The notes: generated by a model from the sequence alone, not told the origin. 64,000 bases of DNA from an uncultured Winogradskyella sp. (GCF_947495255.1 NZ_CANLYI010000007.1:62001-126000), one strand, 5' to 3'. Numbered from the stretch's first letter, positions 16,309 to 25,605 are shown. Numbers and translations are program-made.

Positions 16309-19300
16309 TTACTTATAATTCTTCTTCTCTATCATATAATACACTAATGGTACAACCAACAATGTTAATACTGTTGACACAATAGTTCCGCCCATTAATG
16401 AGATTGCTAATCCTTGGAAAATTGGGTCAAATAAAATCACAAAGGCTCCAATGACAACTGTTCCTGCTGTTAATAAAATTGGTGTGGTTCTCACAGCTCC
16501 AGCTTCAATAGCAGCTTGTTTTAGTGGTATACCTTCTGCTGTTCTTAAGTTGATAAAGTCAATCAGTAATACTGAGTTTCTTACCATGATTCCTGCTAAA
16601 GCAATCATTCCAATAAAAGAAGTTGCTGTAAAGAATGCTCCCATGAGCCAATGTCCCAGAATAATTCCGATTAAGGATAATGGAATTGCAACCATCATAA
16701 CAATTGGTGCTTTAAAGTTTTGAAACCATCCTACTATTAATATATAAATCAAAATAATAGCTCCTAAAAAGGCAATACCTAAATCTCTAAAAACTTCTAA
16801 AGTAATTTGCCATTCACCATCCCATTTCACAGTATAGTTATCTTCAAACTCTGGTTGACCTAAATACATTTCATTAATCTCAAAGCCTTGTGGCAATGGA
16901 ATTTCTTTCAATTTTTCTTCCATTCCAAGAATAGCATAAGCAGGACTTTCTAAGTCTCCAGCCATATCTGCCATCACATAAACCACACGTTTTTGATTTT
17001 TGTGGTAAATGCTTTTTGCAGCAGTATTTTGAGATATATCAACCAAATCCGAAATTGGTACCATGTTACCTTGTTTCGATTTTACCTTCAATTGTGAAAT
17101 ATCGGAAATAGTAGATTTCTCTTTTTCATCTAAAGCTAACACCAAACCAATTTGGTTAACAGCATCTTCATCGTACAAATTAGTAATCGCTCTATTAGAT
17201 AAAGCCATATTCATAGTGTATGCAATTTGCTGTGGTGCCACTCCATACAACATGGCTTTCTCTTTGTTGATGTCAAATTGATATTCAATTTGGTCGTCTT
17301 CAACCATCCAATCAATATCAACCACATCGGCTGTGTTCTTTAAGATATCTTGAACGTGGTTTGCAACTTTAATTTGTTCTTCATAATCAGGTCCATAAAT
17401 TTCAGCAACAATAGTAGATAAAACTGGTGGTCCTGGTGGCACTTCAACCAACTTCACATTGGCATTATATTTCGCTGCAATTTTCTGAATATCTGGACGC
17501 ATTAATTTGGCGATATCATGACTCTGTGCTGAACGGTCTTCTTTGGCTAATAAATTCACTTGAATATCTGCCATATTACTTCCACCACGCAAATCATAGT
17601 GACGCACTAAACCATTAAATGTAATTGGCGCAGACGTCCCAACATAGTTTTGATAATTAACGACTTCTGGTCTGTTTGACAAGTATTGTGAAATCTCTTG
17701 AGCGACAACACCAGTACGTTCTAGGGTGGTGCCTTCTGGCATATCAATTACGACTTGAAACTCATTCTTGTTATCAAAAGGCAACATTTTTACTGCTACC
17801 GAATTGGTAAAAAACAGAACCATGGTTCCCATTAATACTGCAAAAGTTCCTAATAAAAACAACCAACGCTTGCCTTTACTTTCTAAAAGTGGTCTTTCAA
17901 ACTTGTTGTAAATTCTATAAATAAGTGTGTCTTCAACCGCTTTTTCAGGCTTCTCTTCTGCTCCTTTCTTGTCTTTTTCTCTCAAGAAAATATACCCTAA
18001 ATATGGTGTAATTGTTAAAGCAACAAATAAGGATAAAATCATAGCAATAGATGCTCCAATTGGCATTGGTGCCATGTATGGTCCCATTAATCCAGACACA
18101 AAAGCCATTGGTAAAACTGAAGCTATTACAGTAAAGGTTGCTAAAATCGTTGGGTTACCAACTTCGTTAATAGCATATAAAGCAGCTTGTTTAAATGGCA
18201 AGCGTTTCATTTTAAAATGCCTGTGCATGTTTTCGGCAATAATAATGGAATCATCGACGACAATTCCTGTTACAAATACTAATGCGAATAACGTGATTCG
18301 GTTTAGCGTGTAATCCATCATATAATAACTCAACAACGTTAACGCAAACGTAATTGGTACTGATAAAAATACAACCAATCCACCTCGCCAACCCATGGCT
18401 AACATTACAACAATGGTTACTGCAAAGATAGAACCGATAAGGTGTAATAGTAATTCTGACACTTTATGAGACGCTGTTTCTCCGTAGTTTCTTGTAATTT
18501 CTACATAAACATCATCTGGAATTAACGTGCTACGTAAATGGTCTACCTTGTCTATAATCACTTCCGCGATTTTCATGGCATCTGCACCTTTTCGTTTGGC
18601 AACAGAAATGGTAACTGCAGGATATTCTGACTTATAATCAGCAGATGCTTCACTTCCTTTTCCAAAACCTAAACTCACATAATTTTGAGGTACTTCTGGA
18701 CCATCAATAATCTTAGCGACTTGCTTTAAATAAATCGGTTGATTCTGTTGCACACCAACTACTAAGTTTTCGACATCTGTTACAGATGCTAAGAATTTAC
18801 CTGTATTTACCAAAAATTCAGTGTCACTTTTATCAAAACTTCCAGCACTTAATTGACTGTTGTTGGCCTTAATCATTTCGGAAACTGACAAGAAATCTAA
18901 TCCGCTCGCTGCCAATTTATCCTTATCTAATACCACACGTAACTGACGGTCTCTTCCTCCAATTTTGTGTGTAATAGCTACGTCATTTACCTTTTTAATT
19001 TCAGCCTCTAATTCTTGAGCCATTTGGTTTAACTGGTAATCGTCATAATTCTCACTCCACAAGGTTAAACCCAACATAGGTACATCATCAATAGCACGTG
19101 TTTTCACCAATGGAAACGTCACACCAGCTGGCATTTGGTCCATGTGCTTATTGATTTCGTTGTACATTTTTACAAACGAACGCTCAATATCTTCACCTAC
19201 ATAAAACTGAACAATCACCATTCCTTGTTCCTTCATGGACGTTGAATACACATATTCTACACCTTTAATATTCGATATTAATTGCTCTAAAGGTTTAATG

Positions 19301-19503
19301 ACACGCGATTCTACTTCCGTAGGACTTGCGCCAGGATAACCCACAAAAATGTCTGCCATAGGCACGTCGATTTGTGGTTCTTCTTCACGCGGAATTAAAA
19401 ACGAACTATATACACCAACCACCATAAATACAATCATCAAAAGCACTGTAAGCTTCGATTGCATAAATACTTTGGCGATTTTACCTGCGATTCCTTCTTT
19501 CAT
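16309..19503 (-). CDS. RND-family efflux permease (AcrB-type)
   Basis: 1064 residues, full length, with the twelve-helix RND plan: helix 1 near 14-32, two large periplasmic loops (PREEEPQIDVPMADIFVGYP...) and a helix cluster at about 345-520. Helix 4 carries VTGIVVDDSIIIAEN, including the paired aspartates of the proton relay. The second half has TSFIGMIALAGIMVRNSVLL. It exports a substrate by proton antiport across the envelope with the adaptor and TolC genes upstream. The sequence is closer to hydrophobe/amphiphile pumps than to CusA metal pumps, but specificity cannot be read. The adaptor gene's stop is 11 bp upstream. Confidence 0.93.
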   Translation of the reverse strand: MKEGIAGKIAKVFMQSKLTVLLMIVFMVVGVYSSFLIPREEEPQIDVPMADIFVGYPGASPTEVESRVIKPLEQLISNIKGVEYVYSTSMKEQGMVIVQFYVGEDIERSFVKMYNEINKHMDQMPAGVTFPLVKTRAIDDVPMLGLTLWSENYDDYQLNQMAQELEAEIKKVNDVAITHKIGGRDRQLRVVLDKDKLAASGLDFLSVSEMIKANNSQLSAGSFDKSDTEFLVNTGKFLASVTDVENLVVGVQQNQPIYLKQVAKIIDGPEVPQNYVSLGFGKGSEASADYKSEYPAVTISVAKRKGADAMKIAEVIIDKVDHLRSTLIPDDVYVEITRNYGETASHKVSELLLHLIGSIFAVTIVVMLAMGWRGGLVVFLSVPITFALTLLSYYMMDYTLNRITLFALVFVTGIVVDDSIIIAENMHRHFKMKRLPFKQAALYAINEVGNPTILATFTVIASVLPMAFVSGLMGPYMAPMPIGASIAMILSLFVALTITPYLGYIFLREKDKKGAEEKPEKAVEDTLIYRIYNKFERPLLESKGKRWLFLLGTFAVLMGTMVLFFTNSVAVKMLPFDNKNEFQVVIDMPEGTTLERTGVVAQEISQYLSNRPEVVNYQNYVGTSAPITFNGLVRHYDLRGGSNMADIQVNLLAKEDRSAQSHDIAKLMRPDIQKIAAKYNANVKLVEVPPGPPVLSTIVAEIYGPDYEEQIKVANHVQDILKNTADVVDIDWMVEDDQIEYQFDINKEKAMLYGVAPQQIAYTMNMALSNRAITNLYDEDAVNQIGLVLALDEKEKSTISDISQLKVKSKQGNMVPISDLVDISQNTAAKSIYHKNQKRVVYVMADMAGDLESPAYAILGMEEKLKEIPLPQGFEINEMYLGQPEFEDNYTVKWDGEWQITLEVFRDLGIAFLGAIILIYILIVGWFQNFKAPIVMMVAIPLSLIGIILGHWLMGAFFTATSFIGMIALAGIMVRNSVLLIDFINLRTAEGIPLKQAAIEAGAVRTTPILLTAGTVVIGAFVILFDPIFQGLAISLMGGTIVSTVLTLLVVPLVYYMIEKKNYK

Positions 19504-19513
19504 AATAATCTAA

Positions 19514-20593
19514 TTATTGAATTGAAATTTTTGCACCATTGTATAGCTTTCCTTCTGCTGATACGATATACGCTTCATCTGCATTTAAACCTGATAATAC
19601 TTCTACTTGGTCTCCAAAGGTTCTTCCTAAACGTAACCATCTTAATAATGCTGTATTACTTTGACTTACCGTATAAACACCAGATAATTGTCCGTTTGTT
19701 ATAATAGCATCGGTTGGAATTAAAACCATTGCTGTCGCTGCTTTTCTTTCTACAGGAAATTGCACTGTTGTAAACATGCCAGATAAAATATTAGCTTCTG
19801 TTTTGTCTAAATCTATTTTTACTAAATATTGTCCACCTGTGTTTTTGGCAGATGTACTTACTTCGGCTACTTTTCCTTTTAAGGTTTGATTAATTGATTT
19901 CACCAATACATCAACAGTAGTTCCTTTTTTAATCGCAGAAATTTCAGATTCTGGTACCATGGCCATTACTTCAAAATGTCCTGGCGTTTCAATACTAATT
20001 AATGGTGCTCCTGGATTTGCCATATTACCAGCTTCTACATTTTTACTTGTAATGGTTCCACTAAAAGGTGCCGTAATATTACTATACGTAAATTGTGCAT
20101 TAATTTCGTTTTTCATTTGATTGGCCGATTCTAAACGCGCTTTAGCCATTTCAAAATTAGCCGTCATATCATCCATTTCTTTTTGAGAAGCACTATTATC
20201 TGCAAACAAGTTTTTAAAACGATTATAATCTTTTTGTGCATTATTGAAGGCAGCTGTTGCTTCTGATATGCCTGCATTTACTTGCGCACGTTTGGCTTGT
20301 AAATCGGCATTATTAATAGATACTAATAATTGTCCTTTACGTACCTTATCGCCAACATTAACATGAACTTTATTAACGTAACCCATCATTCTAGTACTTA
20401 AATCAGCACTATTTACAGCTTGAATTTTTCCACTGACCGCCAAAAATGGACTATTAGTATTAGCTTCTACCTGACTGGTTTTTACACTAATTGCAGGTGA
20501 ATTATCCTCAATTGCTTTTTTGTCTTCGCTTCCGCAACTTGTTACAAAAAATGCTATTGCTGTAAGCGTTAGTATGTAAATATATTTTTTCAT
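19514..20593 (-). CDS. RND efflux periplasmic adaptor (MFP) lipoprotein
   Basis: 359 residues. The signal peptide ends in the lipobox FFVTSCGS, so the mature protein is anchored by cysteine 20. Then come the barrel-sandwich hybrid (SADLSTRMMGYVNKVHVNVGDKVRKGQLL), a helical hairpin (about 95-160), the returning lipoyl half (TYSNITAPFSGTITSKNVEAGNMANPG) and a beta-barrel domain. It links the inner-membrane RND pump to the TolC channel. It is the middle gene of the TolC-adaptor-pump set. Confidence 0.93.
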   Translation of the reverse strand: MKKYIYILTLTAIAFFVTSCGSEDKKAIEDNSPAISVKTSQVEANTNSPFLAVSGKIQAVNSADLSTRMMGYVNKVHVNVGDKVRKGQLLVSINNADLQAKRAQVNAGISEATAAFNNAQKDYNRFKNLFADNSASQKEMDDMTANFEMAKARLESANQMKNEINAQFTYSNITAPFSGTITSKNVEAGNMANPGAPLISIETPGHFEVMAMVPESEISAIKKGTTVDVLVKSINQTLKGKVAEVSTSAKNTGGQYLVKIDLDKTEANILSGMFTTVQFPVERKAATAMVLIPTDAIITNGQLSGVYTVSQSNTALLRWLRLGRTFGDQVEVLSGLNADEAYIVSAEGKLYNGAKISIQ

Positions 20594-20612
20594 GTTTATT
20601 GTTTTATGTTGA

Positions 20613-20646
20613 TACCTATAAGGTTTTAGAAACCTTGCAGGAAAAA
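20613..20646. repeat. Third copy of the CCTGCAAGG-family palindromic repeat
   Basis: Identical over 34 nt to 16269-16302 (TACCTATAAGGTTTTAGAAA... followed by CCTTGCAGGAAAAA). It fills the gap between the adaptor and TolC genes and ends at the TolC stop codon. Confidence 0.85.
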
Positions 20647-21954
20647 TTATTCTTTAGTTAAAAATTGTAAGTATGCTTGTGCGTAATTATATTCGAAAAT
20701 GGTTTGGTAATATTCTAATTGCTTTTGAGCAAATTGTGTATCTGCCATTAATAAATCAGACGTTTTTTCTAGTCCTTCTTTAAATCTATTGGTTCTTATT
20801 CTTAAAGATTCTTCTGATTGTTCTAAAGCTAAAGCTGTTAATTTTAACTTATTTTCTGCATCCAATAAGGCACGTTTTGCCTTGTTTAATTCCAAATTAC
20901 TTTGAGACACATATTGTTTGTATTCCAATTTTGATTTTTCGAATTCAGATTTACTTTTCTGTGCTTTCCCAAAGCGTTTAGAGCCTTGAAAAATATCCCA
21001 ACTTAATTGCGCACCAAATAAATACCCATTAGCATCTGCTTGAAAAATTTGGTCATCATATAACTCGTAACTTCCAAAAGCATTTAATCTTGGTAAGAAT
21101 GCCATTTTATCAGCCTTATTCATGGCTTCATAAGCATTTGAAGCGAGTTGCATGGCTTTAATATCCGAACGATTTTCAGATATAGATTTATCTTCCATTT
21201 CAAAAGTTGAAACATTAAATTCGTCTGTTGGTGTGTAAACCACATACGTCTCATCGTTCATTAAAAACGATAAGTAATTAGAGGCATTTTGTACATTACT
21301 TTTTGCGGATTGTAATTGATTTTGAACTTCAGTTACTCGTACTTCAACATTCAACACATCCGAACGTTGCAAATAGCCTTGTTTAAAACTGTTATCTGCT
21401 AATTTTTTATTGGCATTTGCCGCTTCTAATGCTTTATCTAAAACATCAACAGCTTTATAGGCCAATTGTAATTGCATGTATGCTTTTTCAACTTCGAAAG
21501 CCAAATACTCTTGTGTACGTTCTGTTTTTAAAGACATTGCTTCCATTTTAGATTTGGCAGCTTTGCGTTGAAACATGCCATCCATATTAATTAATGGTTG
21601 CTGAATTTCGAATTTTGTAGCATAATTTTCAATCTGAGATGGGTCGTTTAATAACGCTGGATTAAAATCATTTTGCGTTAATATTTCTTGATTCAACTTA
21701 GAACCAAAAGCCATTAACGGATTCGTCGTTGCTATAGCTGTATGACTTGCCGTGATGTTTGGTAAAAACACTGCATTGGTTTGTCTAAAATCGGCTTTAG
21801 CTTGTTTAAACTCTTCCTCAGAAATCTTAATACTTGTATTATTTTCTGAAACTTTAGTTAAGACTTCCGTTTTTGTAATAGACACAGCATCTTGAGCCGT
21901 CACGGACAGAGTAAAAGCTAAAAGTAATAGTGGTATATAAATATGTTTTTTCAT
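20647..21954 (-). CDS. TolC-family outer-membrane efflux protein (RND operon)
   Basis: 435 residues from the ATG at 21954; the codon before it is TTG. A signal peptide (MKKHIYIPLLLLAFTLSVTAQ) precedes the TolC repeat architecture of long alternating coiled-coil helices with two beta segments (TASHTAIATTNPLMAFGSKLN and FGAQLSWDIFQGSKRFGKA). It forms the outer-membrane exit duct for the pump. A promoter with a GTAAC-N4-GTTAC operator lies inside the 3' end of the upstream DUF4405 gene and would give a leader of only about 15 nt, so these genes can be expressed apart from DUF4405. Confidence 0.92.
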   Translation of the reverse strand: MKKHIYIPLLLLAFTLSVTAQDAVSITKTEVLTKVSENNTSIKISEEEFKQAKADFRQTNAVFLPNITASHTAIATTNPLMAFGSKLNQEILTQNDFNPALLNDPSQIENYATKFEIQQPLINMDGMFQRKAAKSKMEAMSLKTERTQEYLAFEVEKAYMQLQLAYKAVDVLDKALEAANANKKLADNSFKQGYLQRSDVLNVEVRVTEVQNQLQSAKSNVQNASNYLSFLMNDETYVVYTPTDEFNVSTFEMEDKSISENRSDIKAMQLASNAYEAMNKADKMAFLPRLNAFGSYELYDDQIFQADANGYLFGAQLSWDIFQGSKRFGKAQKSKSEFEKSKLEYKQYVSQSNLELNKAKRALLDAENKLKLTALALEQSEESLRIRTNRFKEGLEKTSDLLMADTQFAQKQLEYYQTIFEYNYAQAYLQFLTKE

Positions 21955-21960
21955 CAATCA

Positions 21961-22437
21961 TTAATTTACAGTGCAAAAATAGTTTAATGTATTATCGAAG
22001 TCTGTAACCAATGTTACTTGGCGTCCGTTTCCCTTTTTTATAACTTCTACTTTTGGATTTATAAAAAAGGGAACAATAACTAGTATAGTGCATAGTATTG
22101 CGAAACTAAAAGCAACAATTCTCTTAGTAAATTGCACTTTAATAATTTTTTGGTAAACGGCTGTGACGACTTTCCAATGCAGAAAAACATGTATTATTAA
22201 TAAGCCAATGAGCACAAAACTTAAGTAAAGGTGAATTGTTCCCCATTGATGTCTGTCCATATTAAGGAAATACAGTTCTACATTCTGTCCATAAACTTCC
22301 TTTCGGTCTTGACCAGATAAAAGGGTGTACTTAATTAGAAAACCAATACCAATAATTGCAGACATACATAATGTCATAGTTGCATTTAGTATAAAGTTCC
22401 AAGTGGATTTTCGCATGGCTTTGACAGACTTTTTCAT
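21961..22437 (-). CDS. DUF4405 four-helix membrane protein
   Basis: 158 residues with four predicted helices (about 12-38, 62-84, 104-122, and a short one at the N-terminus). Conserved histidines in DRHQWGTIHLYLSFVLIGLLIIHVFLHWK are the DUF4405 signature, a group related to b-type cytochrome membrane subunits, so heme binding is possible. It leads the efflux operon. A TGACTTTGGTCA operator and a TACTTTTA -7 box lie upstream. Its last codons carry the promoter of the next gene. Confidence 0.78.
   Translation of the reverse strand: MKKSVKAMRKSTWNFILNATMTLCMSAIIGIGFLIKYTLLSGQDRKEVYGQNVELYFLNMDRHQWGTIHLYLSFVLIGLLIIHVFLHWKVVTAVYQKIIKVQFTKRIVAFSFAILCTILVIVPFFINPKVEVIKKGNGRQVTLVTDFDNTLNYFCTVN
21974..22017 (-). 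promoter_or_regulatory. Internal Crp/Fnr-type promoter of the TolC-adaptor-RND genes
   Basis: The operator GTAACCAATGTTAC (22004-22017) is a perfect 5-4-5 palindrome. A perfect -7 box TATTTTTG (21974-21981, minus strand) begins 29.5 bp from the operator centre, the spacing seen at eight other promoters here. The whole element is inside the last codons of the DUF4405 gene. Confidence 0.75.
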
Positions 22438-22464
22438 TGTACTGATACTTTTTTGAATTGTAAT

Positions 22465-22507
22465 TAAAAGTATAGATTAGAAAGAAATGCCACAATGACT
22501 TTGGTCA
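22465..22507 (-). promoter_or_regulatory. Crp/Fnr-type promoter of the DUF4405-RND operon
   Basis: The operator TGACTTTGGTCA (22496-22507) is a perfect 4-4-4 palindrome. The -7 box TACTTTTA lies at 22465-22472 (minus), again 29.5 bp from the operator centre. The predicted transcript starts near 22460, 23 nt before the ATG at 22437. Confidence 0.7.
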
Positions 22508-22595
22508 GATGAAGAAAAATTACAATGAATGCATCCAACAGTATTTATATATAGTTATTGACTTCTGGTTGTAAAAATAATTTCATTTCTTAACA

Positions 22596-22638
22596 TGCTA
22601 TTTATCATGTTTTCATAGAAACTATCTAATTAATTTTA
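22596..22638 (+). promoter_or_regulatory. Weak Crp/Fnr-type promoter candidate of nadA
   Basis: TGCTATTTATCA (22596-22607) has one mismatch to the palindrome TGATATTTATCA found at 48095. The -7 box TAATTTTA (22631-22638) lies at the same 29.5-bp spacing. Only the right half-site is intact, so operator function is uncertain; the -7 box is plausible on its own. Confidence 0.45.
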
Positions 22639-22689
22639 CCAAAATGAGGAATTACTAATTCAAAAAAGTATTAATCGAAGTACTCTGAA

Positions 22690-23685
22690 ATGAAATTAAT
22701 AGAACTTGCAAAGCAAAATATCCAAACCAAAGGTTATTTAGATATAGAAACATCAGGAATAGATTACATTACCGAAATACAAAAGCTAAAAAAAGAAAAA
22801 AATGCCATTCTTCTTGCTCATTATTATCAAATTGATGAGATACAAAAAATTGCTGACTTTGTTGGGGACAGTCTAGCATTAGCGCAAAAAGCAGCGAAAA
22901 CGGATGCCGATATAATAATTTTTGCTGGTGTTCATTTTATGGCAGAAACTGCCAAAATATTAAATCCTACTAAAAAAGTATTGCTACCTGATTTATTAGC
23001 AGGCTGTTCCTTAGCAGATTCTTGTCCACCAGATAAATTTTCACAATTTAAAAAACAACATCCAAATCATGTTGTAATCACTTATATTAATTGTTCGGCA
23101 GAGATAAAAGCTCTAAGTGATTATGTTTGTACGTCTTCTAATGCTAAAAAGATAGTTAACTCCATTCCGAAAGAACAACCTATTATTTTTGCACCCGATA
23201 AAAATTTAGGGGCTTATTTAAATAAAGAAACAGGTCGCAATATGGTTTTATGGGAAGGTTCTTGTCTTGTACATAAAGCTTTTTCTATGGAAAAATTAAT
23301 TAAACTACATAAAGAAAATCTTGATGCAGAAATTATTGCACACCCAGAATCTGAAGACCATTTACTTCAAGTGGCTAGTTATATTGGCTCTACAGCAGGG
23401 TTATTAGATTATGTTAAAAACAGTAATAGAACGAAATTCATAGTCGCTACGGAAGCCGGAATTCTATATCAAATGACGAGAGAAAATCCAGATAAAGAAA
23501 TCATTCCTGCTCCCGCTAAAGAAGACAATACTTGTGCTTGTAGCGAATGTGCTTATATGAAATTGAATACTTTAAAAAAGCTTTACTTGTGTATTAAACA
23601 CGAATTACCAAATATTGAAGTTGATACTGAATTAGCAAAGAAAGCAATTGTTCCTATTGAAAGAATGCTAGAACTGTCAAAATAA
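22690..23685 (+). CDS. nadA: Quinolinate synthase A
   Basis: 331 residues. The NadA signatures are present: [23 protein letters not shown] (39-61), [28 protein letters not shown] with cysteine 106, [29 protein letters not shown] and [12 protein letters not shown]. The three cysteines that ligate the 4Fe-4S cluster are all in place. It condenses iminoaspartate with dihydroxyacetone phosphate to quinolinate in de novo NAD synthesis. nadB follows after 10 bp but is frameshifted. The cluster makes the enzyme oxygen-sensitive. Confidence 0.95.
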   Translation: MKLIELAKQNIQTKGYLDIETSGIDYITEIQKLKKEKNAILLAHYYQIDEIQKIADFVGDSLALAQKAAKTDADIIIFAGVHFMAETAKILNPTKKVLLPDLLAGCSLADSCPPDKFSQFKKQHPNHVVITYINCSAEIKALSDYVCTSSNAKKIVNSIPKEQPIIFAPDKNLGAYLNKETGRNMVLWEGSCLVHKAFSMEKLIKLHKENLDAEIIAHPESEDHLLQVASYIGSTAGLLDYVKNSNRTKFIVATEAGILYQMTRENPDKEIIPAPAKEDNTCACSECAYMKLNTLKKLYLCIKHELPNIEVDTELAKKAIVPIERMLELSK

Positions 23686-23695
23686 ATATTTCTAG

Positions 23696-25280
23696 ATGGT
23701 AAATGATAAAAAAATAATAGAATCCGATTTCTTAGTTATTGGCTCAGGTGTTTCGGGCTTAACTTTTGCTTTAAAAATTGCTATTCAATATAAAGATTCA
23801 AAAATTATTATTGTTACTAAAGACGAAAAAACAGAATCTAATACTAAATATGCTCAAGGTGGTATAGCAACTGTTTATGACAAAACTGTAGATAGTTTTG
23901 AACAACATATACAAGATACTATATCTGCAGGTGATGGTTTATGCAATGAAAAAGTGGTAAGAATGGTGGTGAAACACGCACCAGAACGCTTACAAGAGTT
24001 AATTGATTGGGGAACAAAATTTGATAAAAATGATAAAGGTGAATACGATTTAGGTCGCGAAGGCGGTCATTCTCAAAACCGTATTCTGCATCACACAGAT
24101 GTTACTGGTGCAGAAATTGAAAGGGCATTAATTGCACAAGTTAATGCACAATCAAATATTGAGTTTTTAGAGCATCATTATGTTATAGATTTTATTACTG
24201 AACACCAAGCAAAAAAATCTAAAACAAAGCGAAACTCTAAAATATCTTGTTTTGGTGCTTACGTTTTAGACGAAAAGAAATCGGTTGTAAAAACTCTTTT
24301 GAGCAAATTTACAATGTTAGCTTCTGGTGGTAGCGGACAAGTTTACCAAACTACTACCAATCCCAAAGTGGCAACAGGTGATGGTTTAGCAATGTCTTAT
24401 AGAGCAAAAGCAGAAATCGCAGACGTAGAATTCATACAATTTCACCCAACAGCTTTGTATAATCCTGGTGAATATCCTGCTTTTTTAATTTCTGAAGCCG
24501 TTAGAGGTTTTGGTGCTAAATTAAGAACTATTGATGGTAAAGCATTTATGCACAACTATGATAATCGCGAAGAATTAGCTTCGAGAGATATTGTAGCAAG
24601 AGCCATTGATAATGAATTAAAGAAAAGTGGTTCGCCACATGTTTTTTTTAGATTGCACCCATTTAGAGTACGAAAAATTTAAATCACATTTTCCTAATAT
24701 CACAGAAAAATGTGCTTCACTTGGTATCGATATCAGAAAAGATTTCATTCCCGTGTTACCAGCATCACACTACATTTGTGGTGGTGTAAAAGTGAGTAAA
24801 AACGCAAAAACCTCTATTAAAAATTTATACGCTTGTGGTGAAGTTACTAGAACAGGATTACATGGCGGAAACCGATTAGCCTCAAATTCTTTATTGGAAG
24901 GTTTGGTGTATGCACATCGTGCTTATTTACATGTACTTAAAAAGTTTAAAAATGTAACGATTCCAAAAAATATACCTCAATGGAATGATGTTGCCGTGAT
25001 TAAAAACATGGAAAATATTTTAATTACTCACGATAAAAATGAAGTTAAAACCATTATGAGTAATTATGTTGGCATTGTAAGGTCTAACGAACGATTATTA
25101 CGTGCCGAAAAACGATTACGTGTGTTATATAAAGATAATAAACGCCTTTATGACCACTCAGAAATATCTTCTGAATTATGCGAATTAAGAAACTTAATTA
25201 TTACAGCTTATTTAATTACAAAATTTTCTAAAAAACGTAAGAAAAACTGTGGTGGTTTTTATAATATGGATTTAGTTTAA
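23696..25280 (+). pseudogene. nadB: L-aspartate oxidase, interrupted by a frameshift in a T8 run
   Basis: Two overlapping frames together cover one NadB. Frame 1 (23696-24682) has the FAD-binding start (FLVIGSGVSGLTFALKIA), KYAQGGIATVY, GREGGHSQNRILHHTDVTG and GDGLAMSYRAKAEIADVEFIQFHPTALY. Frame 2 (from about 24648 to 25280) continues with LDCTHLEYEKFKSHFPNI, SHYICGGVKV and RTGLHGGNRLASNSLLEGLVY. They join at a run of eight T (24642-24649); removing one T gives PHVFLDCTHLEY and a 527-residue protein of normal length. Either a real knock-out of de novo NAD synthesis or a homopolymer sequencing error; the intact flanking sequence favours an error or a very recent mutation. The extreme C-terminus (KKNCGGFYNMDLV) departs from the usual RGLH-type ending. 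Confidence 0.9.
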
Positions 25281-25283
25281 AAT

Positions 25284-25320
25284 AAAAAAAGCATTCATTT
25301 AAAAAAATGAATGCTTTTTA
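25284..25320. terminator. Bidirectional terminator after nadB
   Basis: GCATTCATTT (25291-25300) pairs exactly with AAATGAATGC (25305-25314), with seven A before and five T after. It can serve nadB on the plus strand and the 45-codon gene on the minus strand. Confidence 0.8.
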
Positions 25321-25349
25321 CTAACCAACCAAAAAAACTGACAACCACA

Positions 25350-25487
25350 TCAGTTAACTTTTCTTGTGCCTCCATGCCCTCCAGCAACAACAAGCATTAT
25401 TTTTATACTTAAATAAATAAACTTGAAGAACTGAATGATAGGATTCATCATTTTAAATCTTTGATATTTTGAAATTCTTTCCGTCAT
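25350..25487 (-). CDS. 45-residue GGHGGTR small protein, copy A
   Basis: A 45-residue protein starting MTERISKYQRFKMMNP and ending VAGGHGGTRKVN. It has a basic N-terminus, one hydrophobic or amphipathic helix (about 16-34, IIQFFKFIYLSIKIML) and a glycine/histidine tail. The second copy at 27901-28038 is 41/45 identical. Of 15 differing codons 11 are synonymous, which shows selection on the protein. The start is the ATG at 25487; a longer TTG frame begins at 25544. A perfect GTAACTAATGTTAC operator with a TATTTTTG -7 box (25562-25605) drives it. I do not recognise the family; it may be membrane-associated. Confidence 0.8.
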   Translation of the reverse strand: MTERISKYQRFKMMNPIIQFFKFIYLSIKIMLVVAGGHGGTRKVN

Positions 25488-25561
25488 ATTGATGCTCTCG
25501 TAATTATTGAAATCAACTCTAAAATTCTCATTAAAGTCGAACAAAAAAACACCAGCTACAA

Positions 25562-25605
25562 CAAAAATAAATCATCATATAATAACACTCAGTAACTAAT
25601 GTTAC
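25562..25605 (-). promoter_or_regulatory. Crp/Fnr-type promoter of small-protein gene copy A
   Basis: The perfect palindrome GTAACTAATGTTAC (25592-25605) stands 29.5 bp (centre) upstream of the perfect -7 box TATTTTTG (25562-25569, minus). Transcription would start near 25557, about 70 nt before the ATG at 25487. The rest of the 300-bp gap (25488-25787) upstream of pncB shows no other clear signal. Confidence 0.78.

Noticed and set aside
16309..19503. CusA-type copper/silver pump
   Set aside because: The permease lacks the methionine-rich layout expected of CusA and its loops resemble hydrophobe/amphiphile pumps; copper import is handled by a separate module at 44.6 kb.
22004..22017. GTAACCAATGTTAC dismissed at first as chance because it is inside a coding sequence
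   Set aside because: The dismissal was withdrawn: a perfect TATTTTTG box lies at the same 29.5-bp spacing as at eight other sites and points at tolC.
24627..25280. A separate 217-residue gene after the first nadB frame
   Set aside because: Its start duplicates the preceding frame's sequence, and it continues NadB exactly after one base is dropped from a T8 run, so it is the 3' half of nadB.
25488..25544. N-terminal extension of small protein A from TTG 25544
   Set aside because: The homologous copy at 27901-28038 has no matching extension; both align from the ATG at 25487/28038.
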